Shown here: in pieces, positions 1 through 5,929 of the stretch | How the letters are laid out: each line of letters starts with the position of its first letter | Position numbering within the stretch: position 1 is the first letter of the stretch | From: an uncultured Lachnospiraceae bacterium | Lineage (GTDB): Bacteria > Bacillota > Clostridia > Lachnospirales > Lachnospiraceae | DNA: 5,929 bases | Reading direction: 5' to 3' | NCBI GenBank assembly: GCA_902783765.1 | Contig: CACZSB010000195.1 | Span: 1-5,929 of the forward strand | Position numbers and translations under genes: made by a program | The notes under the pieces: model-generated | Databases searched by the model: none | What the model saw: only the letters and a program-made list of their open reading frames with translations | What the model was told of the DNA's origin: nothing

Positions 1-453
1 CTGATGCTCACCCAGGAGGGCCCCAAGGTGATCGAATATAACTGCCGCTTCGGAGATCCGGAGACCCAGGTGGTGCTGCCCCTGCTAAAAAGCGATTTGC
101 TGACCCTGATGTTGGCGGTTCGGGCCGGGCAGTTAAAGGAGGTGCCGGTGCTCTTTAAGGAGGGGGCGGCGGCTTGCGTGGTCATGGCCTCGGAGGGCTA
201 TCCGGAAAGCTATCAGCGGGGTTTTGAGATCCATATCCCGGCGGATATTCTTCCGGCGGTTTATGTGGCGGGGGCCAAGGAAAAGGAGGGCAGGCTGGTG
301 AGCAGCGGGGGCCGGGTGCTGGGGGTCACCGCCCGGGGAGAGGATCTGGAAGAGGCCCTTCAAAAAGCCTATGAGCGGGTGGAACGGATCCATTTTGACA
401 ATGCTTATTATCGGAAGGATATCGGCCGCCGGGCCCTGGAGGCGCTGTCGTAA
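1..453 (+). CDS. purD: Phosphoribosylamine-glycine ligase (GAR synthetase), C-terminal part
   Basis: Catalyses the ATP-dependent joining of glycine to 5-phosphoribosylamine, giving GAR, the second step of de novo purine synthesis in the cytoplasm. The window opens inside the gene, so only the last 150 codons are present. PurD is normally about 420-430 residues, so this is roughly the C-terminal third. The decisive motif is GPKVIEYNCRFGDPETQ (about codons 7-23 of this fragment), the PurD signature at the end of the ATP-grasp domain, whose Glu and Asn bind metal in the family. Here the usual FNARFGDPE reads YNCRFGDPE, a mild variant. The rest matches the PurD C-terminal domain, ending in the typical NAYYRKDIGRRAL tail before TAA at 451-453. 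purL follows 72 bases downstream on the same strand with no obvious terminator between, so the two are probably co-transcribed. Identity is secure; the upstream part is unseen. Confidence 0.95.
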   Translation: MMLTQEGPKVIEYNCRFGDPETQVVLPLLKSDLLTLMLAVRAGQLKEVPVLFKEGAAACVVMASEGYPESYQRGFEIHIPADILPAVYVAGAKEKEGRLVSSGGRVLGVTARGEDLEEALQKAYERVERIHFDNAYYRKDIGRRALEALS

Positions 454-510
454 AAGGCCTTAAGGACTGTTTCGGTTTCTGAGCCGGCGTGAGCTTCTAT
501 ATCATTAAAC

Positions 511-528
511 GGAGAAAAATGATTCATG
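511..528 (+). promoter_or_regulatory. purL ribosome binding site and start choice
   Basis: GGAG at 511-514 is the only Shine-Dalgarno-like sequence before purL. The ATG at 526 lies 11 bases after it, slightly far. A closer ATG at 519-521 is in another frame and opens only a 15-codon ORF ending at TGA 564-566. An in-frame stop (TGA 520-522) sits directly before 526, so 526 is the earliest possible ATG. The encoded MVYRIFVEKKEG matches the usual N-terminus of this PurL family. Confidence 0.6.
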
Positions 529-3500
529 GTCTATCGTATTTTCGTGGAAAAGAAGGAAGGCAATGATTTTGCCGCCCGGACCCTTTTGCAGGAGGCCCGG
601 GAGCTTTTGGGCATTTCCGGGCTGGAACGGCTGCGGATCTTAAACCGCTACGATGTGGAGGGCATCGATGCTGAGCTTTTCGAAACGGCGGTAAGGACGG
701 TTTTTTCCGAGCCTGCCGTGGATCGGTGCAGCCGGGAGGCGGATCTTGCCGGTGCCCTGGTTTTTGCCGTGGAATATTTGCCCGGGCAATTTGACCAGCG
801 GGCGGATTCCGCTGCCCAATGCATTCAAATCATCTCCCGGGGGGAGCGGCCGGCGGTGTCCTCTGCCCGGGTCTACGCCCTTTACGGGGATCTTTCCCAG
901 GAGGATTTGGCGGCCTTTAAAAAGCATGTGATCAATCCCGTGGAAGCCCGGGAGGCGGCCCTGGAAAAGCCGGAGACCCTTAAAGTGCAATACGAGATGC
1001 CGGGTACCGTGGCGCTGCTGGAGGGCTTTCGGACCCTGGATGCGGCGGGGCTTAAAGAGCTGATCCGCCGCTACGGTCTGGCCATGGACGAGAAGGATAT
1101 CGCCTTCTGTCAGGCGTATTTCAAAAAGGAAAAGCGGGATCCCTCCATTACGGAAATCCGCATGATCGATACCTATTGGTCGGATCATTGCCGGCACACC
1201 ACCTTTTTAACGGAGTTGTCGCAGGTCAGCTTTGAAGACCCCCTGGCCCAGAAAACCTTTGAAGAATATCTGGCGCTGCGGAAGGAATTAAAGATTAAAA
1301 AGCCGGTTTGCCTGATGGATCTGGCCACCATTGCGGTGAAGGAATTAAAGCGTCAGGGCAAGCTGGATAAGTTGGATGAATCCGAGGAAATCAACGCCTG
1401 CACCGTCAAAATACAGGTGCGGGTGGATGGCAAGCCGGAGCCCTGGCTGCTGCTTTTTAAGAACGAGACCCATAATCATCCCACGGAAATAGAGCCCTTC
1501 GGAGGTGCTGCCACCTGTATCGGAGGCGCCATCCGGGATCCCCTGTCCGGCCGGGCCTATGTGTACGGGGCCATGCGGGTCACCGGGGCGGCGGATCCCA
1601 CGGTGCCTCTTAAGGATACCCTGCCCGGCAAGCTCCCCCAGCGAAGCATATGCACCGGGGCGGCGGCGGGTTATTCCTCCTATGGCAATCAGATCGGCCT
1701 GGCCACGGGCCTGGTGGATGAGCTCTACCACCCGGGCTATGCCGCCAAGCGCATGGAGATCGGCGCTGTGGTGGCGGCGGCTCCGGCGGAAAATGTGCGC
1801 CGGGAACAGCCTGCCCCCGGGGATGTGGTGATCCTCTTGGGCGGAGCCACCGGCCGGGACGGCATTGGCGGGGCCACCGGCTCCTCCAAAGCCCATGACG
1901 CCCACTCCGTGGAAAGCTGCGGGGCCGAGGTGCAAAAGGGCAATGCCCCGGAGGAGCGGAAGCTTCAGCGGCTTTTCAGAAGCGGAGAGGCGGCCCGGCT
2001 GATTAAGCGCTGCAACGATTTCGGCGCCGGGGGCGTGTCCGTGGCCATTGGAGAGCTGGCGGAGGGCCTCAGCATTGATTTAGATAAAGTGCCTAAAAAA
2101 TACGAGGGCCTGGACGGCACGGAGCTGGCCATTTCCGAATCCCAGGAACGGATGGCGGTGGTGGTGGATCCGGCGGATCTGGAGCATTTTCTGGCTCTGG
2201 CGGCGGAAGAAAATCTTTCGGCGGTGCCCGTGGCCCGGGTTACGGAAGAGCCCCGGCTGGTGATGCACTGGCGGGGAGATAAAATCGTGGACATCAGCCG
2301 GGAATTTTTAAACTCCAACGGCGCCCCCAAGGAAACGGCGGCCCGGGTCATGAAGGCAGGGGACCCTTGCCCTCTCCCGGTCGCGGGAGAGGGTGCCGAA
2401 CGCAGTGAGGCGGGTGAGGGCCACTTTCAATCCGCCCTGACGCAGCACCTTGCCTCCCTTTCCCATTGCTCCCGCCAGGGTCTGTCGGAACGCTTTGATT
2501 CCACCATCGGCGCCGGCACGGTGCTGATGCCCTTCGGGGGCCGCTACCAGAAGACCCCCATCCAGGCCATGGTCCACAAAATCCCTCTGCTGAAGGGAGA
2601 AACGGAGACCTGCTCAGCCATGGCCTACGGCTTTGACCCCTATCTGTCCCAGGCAAATCCCTATAAAGGGGCTTACCTGGCTGTGGTGGAATCCGTGGCG
2701 AAAATTGTGGCCACAGGAGCCGGCCCAGAGGATGTTTATTTAAGTTTTCAGGAATATTTTCCTAAGCCCGGCGGGGACCCCAAGCGTTGGGGGCTGCCCC
2801 TGGCCTCTCTTTTAGGGGCCTTTAAGGCCCAGCTGGATTTAGGCTATGGAGCCATTGGCGGCAAGGATTCCATGAGCGGCAGCTTTGAGGATTTAGACGT
2901 CCCCCCCACCCTGGTTTCCTTTGCGGTGACCACGGCGGAAACCGGGCAGATTGTATCCCCGGAGCTGAAGGAGCCGGGCCACCGGCTGGTGCTTTTGGAG
3001 GCGGAAAAGGACGAAAACGGACTGCCCCGGGGGGAGAGCCTGAAAATGATTTTCGCCCAGGTCACCCGGCTCCTGCGGGAGAAGAAGGCGGTGGCCGCCT
3101 GGGCCCTGGGCAGCGGCGGCCCGGGGGAGGCCCTCTTTAAGATGGCCATCGGCAATGGCATCGGCGTGGAGATTCGGGAAGATTTTCCCGGGGCAGATTT
3201 ATTTGCCCCCGGCTGGGGCAGCTTCCTGCTGGAAATGAGCGGGAGCTTGCAGCTGGGGCGGGAAATCGGCATGACTCTGCCGGAGCCGGTGATCGCCTAT
3301 GCGGGGGAAAGCATCCGCCTGGATGAATTGATCCCTGCCTATGAAAATACCCTGGAGCCGGTTTACAAATTGAACCGGGTGGAGGGGCCTGAGCTAAAGG
3401 CCTGCCCTCCTGAAATAAATTGTCATACTGAGCAAAGGGAAGAATCCCATTGCCTTCATCATCCTGCCGCCATTTTGGGCCAGCATGATGCCAGGGCCAC

Positions 3501-4290
3501 CTTCCTGATCCCCGCCTTTCCGGGCACCAATTGCGAAGTGGATTCTGCCCGGGCGGTGGAGCGGGCCGGTCTGAAGGCCCGAATCATGGTGATTAAAAAC
3601 CGCAGTGCCGCAGAAATTGCCCGCTCTGTGGAGGAGTTCGCGGCGGCCATCGGCCAGGCCCAGGGCATCTTCATCCCCGGGGGCTTTTCCGGCGGGGACG
3701 AGCCCGACGGCAGCGGCAAGTTCATCACCGCCTTCTTCCGGAACGAGGCCATTAAAGCTGGTGTGACGGAGCTGATGGACCGGCGGGGGGGACTGATGCT
3801 GGGCATCTGCAACGGCTTCCAGGCCCTGATCAAGTTGGGCCTGATCCATGGGGGCCGTATCCTGGAGGCGGAGGAAGATTTCCCCACCCTGGCCTTAAAT
3901 ACTATCGGTCGGCATCAGTCAAGGCTGGTGCGGACCCGGGTGAGTCATAATCATTCACCCTGGCTATCCCTTATGGAGCCGGGGCAGATCGTTACGGTGC
4001 CCATCTCCCACGGAGAGGGCCGCTTTACCGCCGGGGAGGCCATGGTGAAGCGGCTGGCGGAGAGGGGACAGATCGCCACCCAATATGTGGATTTTGAAGG
4101 GAATCCCAGTATGGATATTGCCTTTAACCCCAACGGATCCCTGCTGGCGGTGGAGGGGCTTACCTCCCCGGATGGCCGGATTTTCGGGAAAATGGGCCAC
4201 AGCGAGCGCATCGGAAAGCATTTATATAAAAATGTGCCTGGGGAATACGATCTGCGGCTGTTCGAAGCGGCGGAGAAGTATTTCAAATAA
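526..4290 (+). CDS. purL: Phosphoribosylformylglycinamidine (FGAM) synthase, single-chain type
   Basis: Converts FGAR, glutamine and ATP to FGAM, step 4 of de novo purine synthesis, in the cytoplasm. Many Firmicutes split this into PurS, PurL and PurQ; here all are one 1254-residue chain. The PurS-like N-terminal region covers about 1-140. A linker domain leads to YWSDHCRHTTF (217-227). The first synthetase half has KNETHNHPT (312-320), a glycine-rich GGATGRDGIGGATGSS (from 439) and NDFGAGGVS (497-505). The second half begins around GLSERFDSTIGAGT and has GGKDS (778-782). The class I glutaminase domain runs from about 992 to the end, with PGTNC (999-1003), nucleophile Cys1095 in GICNGFQ, and catalytic His1162 and Glu1164 in SHGEG. 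All key residues appear present, so it should be active. Two repeat-derived stretches are translated within linkers: residues 615-632 and about 966-976. It follows purD and is probably the last gene of the operon, since palindromes and unrelated genes come next. The long form resembles the Clostridium/Bifidobacterium-type clade rather than the proteobacterial one, judged by motif style only. Confidence 0.97.
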   Translation: MVYRIFVEKKEGNDFAARTLLQEARELLGISGLERLRILNRYDVEGIDAELFETAVRTVFSEPAVDRCSREADLAGALVFAVEYLPGQFDQRADSAAQCIQIISRGERPAVSSARVYALYGDLSQEDLAAFKKHVINPVEAREAALEKPETLKVQYEMPGTVALLEGFRTLDAAGLKELIRRYGLAMDEKDIAFCQAYFKKEKRDPSITEIRMIDTYWSDHCRHTTFLTELSQVSFEDPLAQKTFEEYLALRKELKIKKPVCLMDLATIAVKELKRQGKLDKLDESEEINACTVKIQVRVDGKPEPWLLLFKNETHNHPTEIEPFGGAATCIGGAIRDPLSGRAYVYGAMRVTGAADPTVPLKDTLPGKLPQRSICTGAAAGYSSYGNQIGLATGLVDELYHPGYAAKRMEIGAVVAAAPAENVRREQPAPGDVVILLGGATGRDGIGGATGSSKAHDAHSVESCGAEVQKGNAPEERKLQRLFRSGEAARLIKRCNDFGAGGVSVAIGELAEGLSIDLDKVPKKYEGLDGTELAISESQERMAVVVDPADLEHFLALAAEENLSAVPVARVTEEPRLVMHWRGDKIVDISREFLNSNGAPKETAARVMKAGDPCPLPVAGEGAERSEAGEGHFQSALTQHLASLSHCSRQGLSERFDSTIGAGTVLMPFGGRYQKTPIQAMVHKIPLLKGETETCSAMAYGFDPYLSQANPYKGAYLAVVESVAKIVATGAGPEDVYLSFQEYFPKPGGDPKRWGLPLASLLGAFKAQLDLGYGAIGGKDSMSGSFEDLDVPPTLVSFAVTTAETGQIVSPELKEPGHRLVLLEAEKDENGLPRGESLKMIFAQVTRLLREKKAVAAWALGSGGPGEALFKMAIGNGIGVEIREDFPGADLFAPGWGSFLLEMSGSLQLGREIGMTLPEPVIAYAGESIRLDELIPAYENTLEPVYKLNRVEGPELKACPPEINCHTEQREESHCLHHPAAILGQHDARATFLIPAFPGTNCEVDSARAVERAGLKARIMVIKNRSAAEIARSVEEFAAAIGQAQGIFIPGGFSGGDEPDGSGKFITAFFRNEAIKAGVTELMDRRGGLMLGICNGFQALIKLGLIHGGRILEAEEDFPTLALNTIGRHQSRLVRTRVSHNHSPWLSLMEPGQIVTVPISHGEGRFTAGEAMVKRLAERGQIATQYVDFEGNPSMDIAFNPNGSLLAVEGLTSPDGRIFGKMGHSERIGKHLYKNVPGEYDLRLFEAAEKYFK
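2370..2420 (+). repeat. REP-like hairpin repeat inserted in frame in purL
   Basis: A perfect 10-bp stem, ccctctcccg (2370-2379) with cgggagaggg (2384-2393) and loop gtcg, is followed by tgccgaacgcagtgaggcg and then ggtgaggg up to 2420. This arrangement (CCCTCTCCC, GGGAGAGGG, then a GGGTGAGGG end) is familiar as a dispersed intergenic repeat in many bacterial genomes. Here it is translated as CPLPVAGEGAERSEAGEG (residues 615-632). Members of the family normally have a short variable linker at this point, between the AIR-synthase-like halves. The insertion is therefore tolerated and keeps the frame. The exact insertion ends cannot be fixed without homologues. Confidence 0.75.
3420..3451 (+). 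repeat. TGTCAT...GAAGAATCC-type dispersed repeat in frame in purL
   Basis: The stretch starting tgtcatactgagcaaaggga and continuing with agaatccc closely resembles the dispersed bacterial repeat usually seen as TGTCATTCTGAGCGAAGCGAAGAATC. It reads in frame as CHTEQREESHC (residues 966-976), the typical translation of that repeat. It lies in the linker between the synthetase part and the glutaminase domain, which begins near ATFLIPAFPGTNC. The linker is variable in length across the family, which would explain tolerance. Recognition is from memory of the repeat type; the precise borders are uncertain. Confidence 0.6.
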
Positions 4291-4298
4291 GAAAAACA

Positions 4299-4319
4299 GG
4301 GGCGGCCACTGGCCGCCCC
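4299..4319 (+). repeat. GC-rich palindrome directly after purL
   Basis: ggggcggcc (4299-4307), a 3-base loop act, and ggccgcccc (4311-4319) form a perfect 9-bp stem starting 9 bases after the purL stop. A near-identical palindrome lies at 5756-5774 (gggcggcc, aat, ggccgccc). It could stop transcription of the pur operon, but no run of T follows (the next bases are cagtaagacag), so it is not a classical intrinsic terminator. Its duplication in the window points to a dispersed repeat, which may secondarily act in mRNA 3' end formation or stability. Confidence 0.7.
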
Positions 4320-4344
4320 CAGTAAGACAGTTTTATAGTTCTCC

Positions 4345-4378
4345 GGAAATGGCGTGACCTTTGGGTCATGCCATTTCC
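4345..4378 (+). terminator. Long hairpin downstream of purL, possible terminator without T run
   Basis: ggaaatggcgtgacc (4345-4359) pairs with ggtcatgccatttcc (4364-4378) over 15 positions, 14 Watson-Crick and one G-U, around the 4-base loop tttg. It is the strongest single hairpin in the stretch between purL and the next gene. The following bases (tgttgggaag) are not T-rich, so intrinsic termination would be weak; a role in 3' end protection, or a mobile-repeat origin, is equally possible. Together with the palindrome at 4299-4319 it marks the probable end of the pur operon. Confidence 0.5.
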
Positions 4379-4406
4379 TGTTGGGAAGATTCCCTAAATC
4401 TCAATA

Positions 4407-4421
4407 TCACACAAGGTGTGA
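4407..4421. repeat. Short perfect inverted repeat in the intergenic leader
   Basis: tcacac (4407-4412), aag, gtgtga (4416-4421) is a perfect 6-bp inverted repeat about 130 bases before the unknown gene at 4553. It has the size of a small operator or a weak hairpin. No convincing promoter is next to it; the region from 4481 to 4545 is AT-rich with several poor hexamer candidates. No partner regulator is visible. Confidence 0.3.
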
Positions 4422-4552
4422 GCTGCGCGTTTTTACGCTTTCGTAAGAAGCCCGAAGCGCTAAGTTTGTCTTTAGTGGTCTTGTTCTTGTTTTTATTTAA
4501 AGTTACAACATTCCTCATACTAAACTGCGTATATAAAAAATAAAGGCAGGTT

Positions 4553-4891
4553 ATGAAAATGATGAATTGTGACTTCTGCGCTAATTCCCTTTTGGATATC
4601 ATCTCAGCCTCCCGTATAATCTCCCGTTATACTTATCAGCCGCTTTTGGCTGATGTCAGCCGTTATGGCGCATTTTATGCCGTAAAAAACCTGCTGCACC
4701 GCAGCATGTTCGCCTCCCGTCTGCCCAAGGACTACGACTTGTTCTGGCTGAAAGGCCGTATGGACCTTCTGGTCGAAAACCTTGTGCTGGATTCCCGCTA
4801 CAGCCATCTCTTCACTGCGGAAGAAATCGCCTTTTGCCGCGAACTCGTTACGCAAAAACCGCCTAAGCGGCTTTTGATGACAGAGGATTGA
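4553..4891 (+). CDS. Hypothetical protein, 112 residues, first gene of an unknown pair
   Basis: I do not recognise this family. The product is a small, probably soluble and mostly helical protein. It has no signal peptide or membrane segment, a CDFC pair near the N-terminus (residues 6-9), and many aromatic and Arg residues in the middle (YGAFYAVKNLLHRSMFASRLPKDYDLFWLKGRMDLL). The single CxxC is too little to claim a zinc site. The start at 4553 is preceded by aaagg (4542-4546), 6 bases away; ATGs at 4559 and 4562 in the same frame are alternatives, because a second agg lies at 4548-4550. The next gene starts 42 bases after the stop on the same strand, so the two are probably an operon. Base composition is visibly less GC-rich than purL and codon choice differs (more CGT, CCC and CGC mixed with A/T-ending codons), consistent with acquisition. 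Coding is supported by a clean ORF, an RBS and protein-like sequence, not by known homology. Confidence 0.65.
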   Translation: MKMMNCDFCANSLLDIISASRIISRYTYQPLLADVSRYGAFYAVKNLLHRSMFASRLPKDYDLFWLKGRMDLLVENLVLDSRYSHLFTAEEIAFCRELVTQKPPKRLLMTED

Positions 4892-4933
4892 TCACCTAAG
4901 AGAGAAAAAACGCAGATATAGAAAGGAAACTTG

Positions 4934-5649
4934 ATGAGAATCACCCGTTTCATCAACTCTAAAGATATCCGGAAGTATCTGGAATCCATCAATTATCCGT
5001 TCACCTCCATCGAGACAGCCTGGCTGATCTGGCAGTGCCGGGATCTGACGCTGAAAGAAAAGCACGCAGCCTGGCAGGAACTGATCGATGCCATGCCGGA
5101 TGCGCCTATAGAGGAACGGCCGTGGGTGGAGGCACGGCCCTCCCTGCATGCTTTTTTGAAGGAGTATATGCAGTTTCAGGAAGAACTCACGGCGGCACTA
5201 TATAAGCGGAGCGAAAACGAGATATATGCCGGAAAGATCTGGTTTCCCCGGCAGGAGGAAGTATATCCATTTTCCTCTGTCGAAAATTGCCTGGCAGAAT
5301 GCCGGGAAAGCTTTGATTATACAGGGGTTAAGTCTTACCGAGTTGTTAAATTCCGGATGGATGAACCGGATGTGTATGTGGTGGCGGGGGATTTTCGTGT
5401 GGCGGACGGAGCTCTTATGGAACTGCATCCCGGCTCCGGGCTATCGTATTATTCTGCGCCGTGTGGGATGAGCAGATGCAGGATGCGGTGCTGCAGGATT
5501 ACTTAGAAGGTCGCATAGGTTTTGATGAGATGCTTCAGGATTTAGATTTTTATGATGGGTATATGGGTGAACTGTCCCGTATTCATGACATACAACCCTT
5601 GGAATTCTTTTGCCTCGAGAATTATCTGGTGAATCTGTATGGTAATTGA
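4934..5649 (+). pseudogene. Hypothetical protein, about 238 residues, interrupted by a frameshift
   Basis: Begins at ATG 4934 with AAAGGA (4922-4927) six bases upstream. The N-terminal part reads MRITRFINSKDIRKYLESI and continues with a protein-like sequence (AWLIWQCRDLTLKEKHAAW, PSLHAFLKEYM). I have an impression of similar uncharacterised proteins in gut Clostridia but know no function. Good sequence runs in one frame to about 5458 (MELHPGSGLSYYSA), then becomes Cys/Arg-rich nonsense ending at 5506. The next frame resumes a convincing acidic sequence, VWDEQMQDAVLQDYLEGRIG, ending at TGA 5649. One missing base around 5456-5461 explains this: adding one G to gcgccgtg gives Ala-Ala-Val and joins both parts into about 238 residues. 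There is no slippery heptamer, so programmed frameshifting is unlikely. It is either a true mutation or a sequencing or assembly error. No membrane segment or signal peptide is seen. It probably shares an mRNA with the 112-residue gene before it. Confidence 0.65.
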
Positions 5650-5655
5650 GGGCGT

Positions 5656-5709
5656 CTTGCACAAAAATGGAAAAAGCCTCTTTTTGTGCAAGCAGACCTT
5701 GCACAAAAA
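5656..5709. repeat. Three-arm repeat: two direct 12-mers with an inverted copy between
   Basis: cttgcacaaaaa occurs at 5656-5667 and again at 5698-5709. Its exact reverse complement tttttgtgcaag lies between them at 5681-5692. The central arm can pair perfectly over 12 bp with either side: left with a 13-base loop, or right with a 5-base loop (cagac). It starts 7 bases after the end of the frameshifted gene. No T run follows either hairpin, so it is not a standard terminator. The right arm overlaps the putative -35 of the promoter at 5699-5729, so it could also be a regulator binding site. Confidence 0.75.
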
Positions 5710-5729
5710 CTGTAACAATCCGATATAAT
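5699..5729 (+). promoter_or_regulatory. Possible sigma-70 type promoter for the gene at 5906
   Basis: A perfect -10 hexamer TATAAT is at 5724-5729. The best -35 match is TTGCAC at 5699-5704, with a 19-base spacer, longer than the ideal 17. It would transcribe rightwards with a start near 5736, giving a leader of about 170 bases containing the hairpins at 5756-5838. The -35 falls inside the repeat arm 5698-5709. The call is based on hexamer match only. Confidence 0.45.
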
Positions 5730-5755
5730 TGTAGTGGGGCTGACTTGGCGGATGC

Positions 5756-5838
5756 GGGCGGCCAATGGCCGCCCCTATGGGTGGATAACCACCATTTGTT
5801 TGCGGTTGTAGGGGCCGGGCTCTGACCGGCCCCTACAA
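5756..5838. repeat. Composite repeat of three consecutive hairpins
   Basis: Hairpin 1 is gggcggcc (5756-5763), loop aat, ggccgccc (5767-5774). Hairpin 2 is ggtgg (5780-5784), loop ataa, ccacc (5789-5793). Hairpin 3 is ttgtaggggccgg (5806-5818), loop of 7, ccggcccctacaa (5826-5838), a perfect 13-bp stem. Hairpin 1 nearly repeats the palindrome at 4299-4319. No ORF with coding character covers the element on either strand. It resembles the small non-autonomous GC-rich intergenic repeats common in Clostridia. Between its end and the gene at 5906 I see only the ribosome binding site. Confidence 0.65.
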
Positions 5839-5905
5839 ATTGGCCTACGAGCCCTGACCATACGGGTAATCCCTTCAATTCATCACACAAGAAAGGAATC
5901 ATCTT

Positions 5906-5929
5906 ATGAAAATTCTCTACATCCACGGA
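5906..5929 (+). CDS. Start of a new gene, possible alpha/beta hydrolase (partial)
   Basis: Only eight codons are in the window: MKILYIHG. AAAGGA at 5892-5897, 8 bases before the ATG, is a good ribosome binding site of the same type as that of the gene at 4934. A first beta strand ending in HG right at the N-terminus is typical of small alpha/beta hydrolases, where the HG motif lies by the oxyanion hole. Eight residues cannot prove the family. The gene probably has its own promoter at 5699-5729. Confidence 0.5.

Noticed and set aside
519..566. 15-codon ORF overlapping the purL start, as a possible regulatory upstream ORF
   Set aside because: It is only 4 bases after GGAG and the peptide (MIHGLSYFRGKEGRQ) shows no attenuation-like codon pattern; probably accidental.
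1345..1935. Long minus-strand ORFs opposite purL (for example 196 codons at 1345-1935)
   Set aside because: These are antisense shadows of a GC-rich gene with strong codon bias; the plus-strand protein has all PurL motifs here.
4391..4416. Similarity between 4391-4416 and 5869-5891 (both contain tccct and atcacacaag)
   Set aside because: It might suggest a duplicated leader, but the exact shared block is only 10 bases and the alignment needs gaps; not above chance without more evidence.
4361..4543. 60-codon plus-strand ORF with a hydrophobic tail
   Set aside because: It starts inside the hairpin 4345-4378, has no ribosome binding site, and its hydrophobic end is a by-product of the T-rich tract at 4461-4500.
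4366..4602. 78-codon minus-strand ORF with a GGGAGG-like site before its ATG
   Set aside because: The ribosome site is decent, but the ORF covers the AT-rich leader and overlaps the start of the plus-strand gene; the protein is low complexity (NKNKNKTTKDK) and unlike a known family. Kept only as a remote possibility.
5441..5926. 161-codon minus-strand ORF
   Set aside because: It runs through the frameshifted gene, the three-arm repeat and all hairpins of the composite repeat; its protein is a translation of repeats (for example RGGHWPP, also seen from the palindrome after purL) and has no coding character.

Overview
The window looks like a chromosomal segment from a Gram-positive Clostridia-type bacterium, perhaps a gut Oscillospiraceae-like lineage. 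The grounds are the single-chain PurL of the Firmicutes type (PurS-like, synthetase and glutaminase parts fused), its position directly after purD, AAAGGA-type ribosome binding sites, and several short palindromic repeats of the kind scattered through such genomes. The lineage is an inference from gene style; no marker gene is present.

Left part (1-4290): the end of a purine biosynthesis operon. It holds the C-terminal third of purD (GAR synthetase) followed 72 bases later by a complete 1254-codon purL (FGAM synthase). They catalyse steps 2 and 4 of IMP synthesis. The purL gene carries two short foreign-looking repeats read through in frame. One is a hairpin repeat at 2370-2420, in the linker between the two halves of the synthetase. 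The other is a TGTCAT...GAAGAATCC-type repeat at about 3420-3451, in the linker before the glutaminase domain. All catalytic motifs around them are intact.

Middle part (4291-5649): after purL come a GC-rich palindrome, a 15-bp-stem hairpin, an AT-richer leader, and then two closely spaced genes of unknown function. The first (4553-4891) encodes 112 residues. The second (4934-5649) encodes about 238 residues and is broken by an apparent single-base frameshift near 5459. Composition and codon choice differ visibly from purD/purL, so this pair may be an acquired or accessory module.

Right part (5650-5929): a three-arm repeat (two direct 12-mers and one inverted copy between them) overlaps a possible promoter. 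A composite three-hairpin element follows at 5756-5838, and its first hairpin nearly repeats the palindrome that follows purL. The window ends eight codons into a new gene beginning MKILYIHG, possibly an alpha/beta hydrolase.

No RNA gene, CRISPR array or transposase was found. The most notable content is the in-frame repeat insertions in an essential-pathway enzyme, and the unknown gene pair bracketed by related palindromes.
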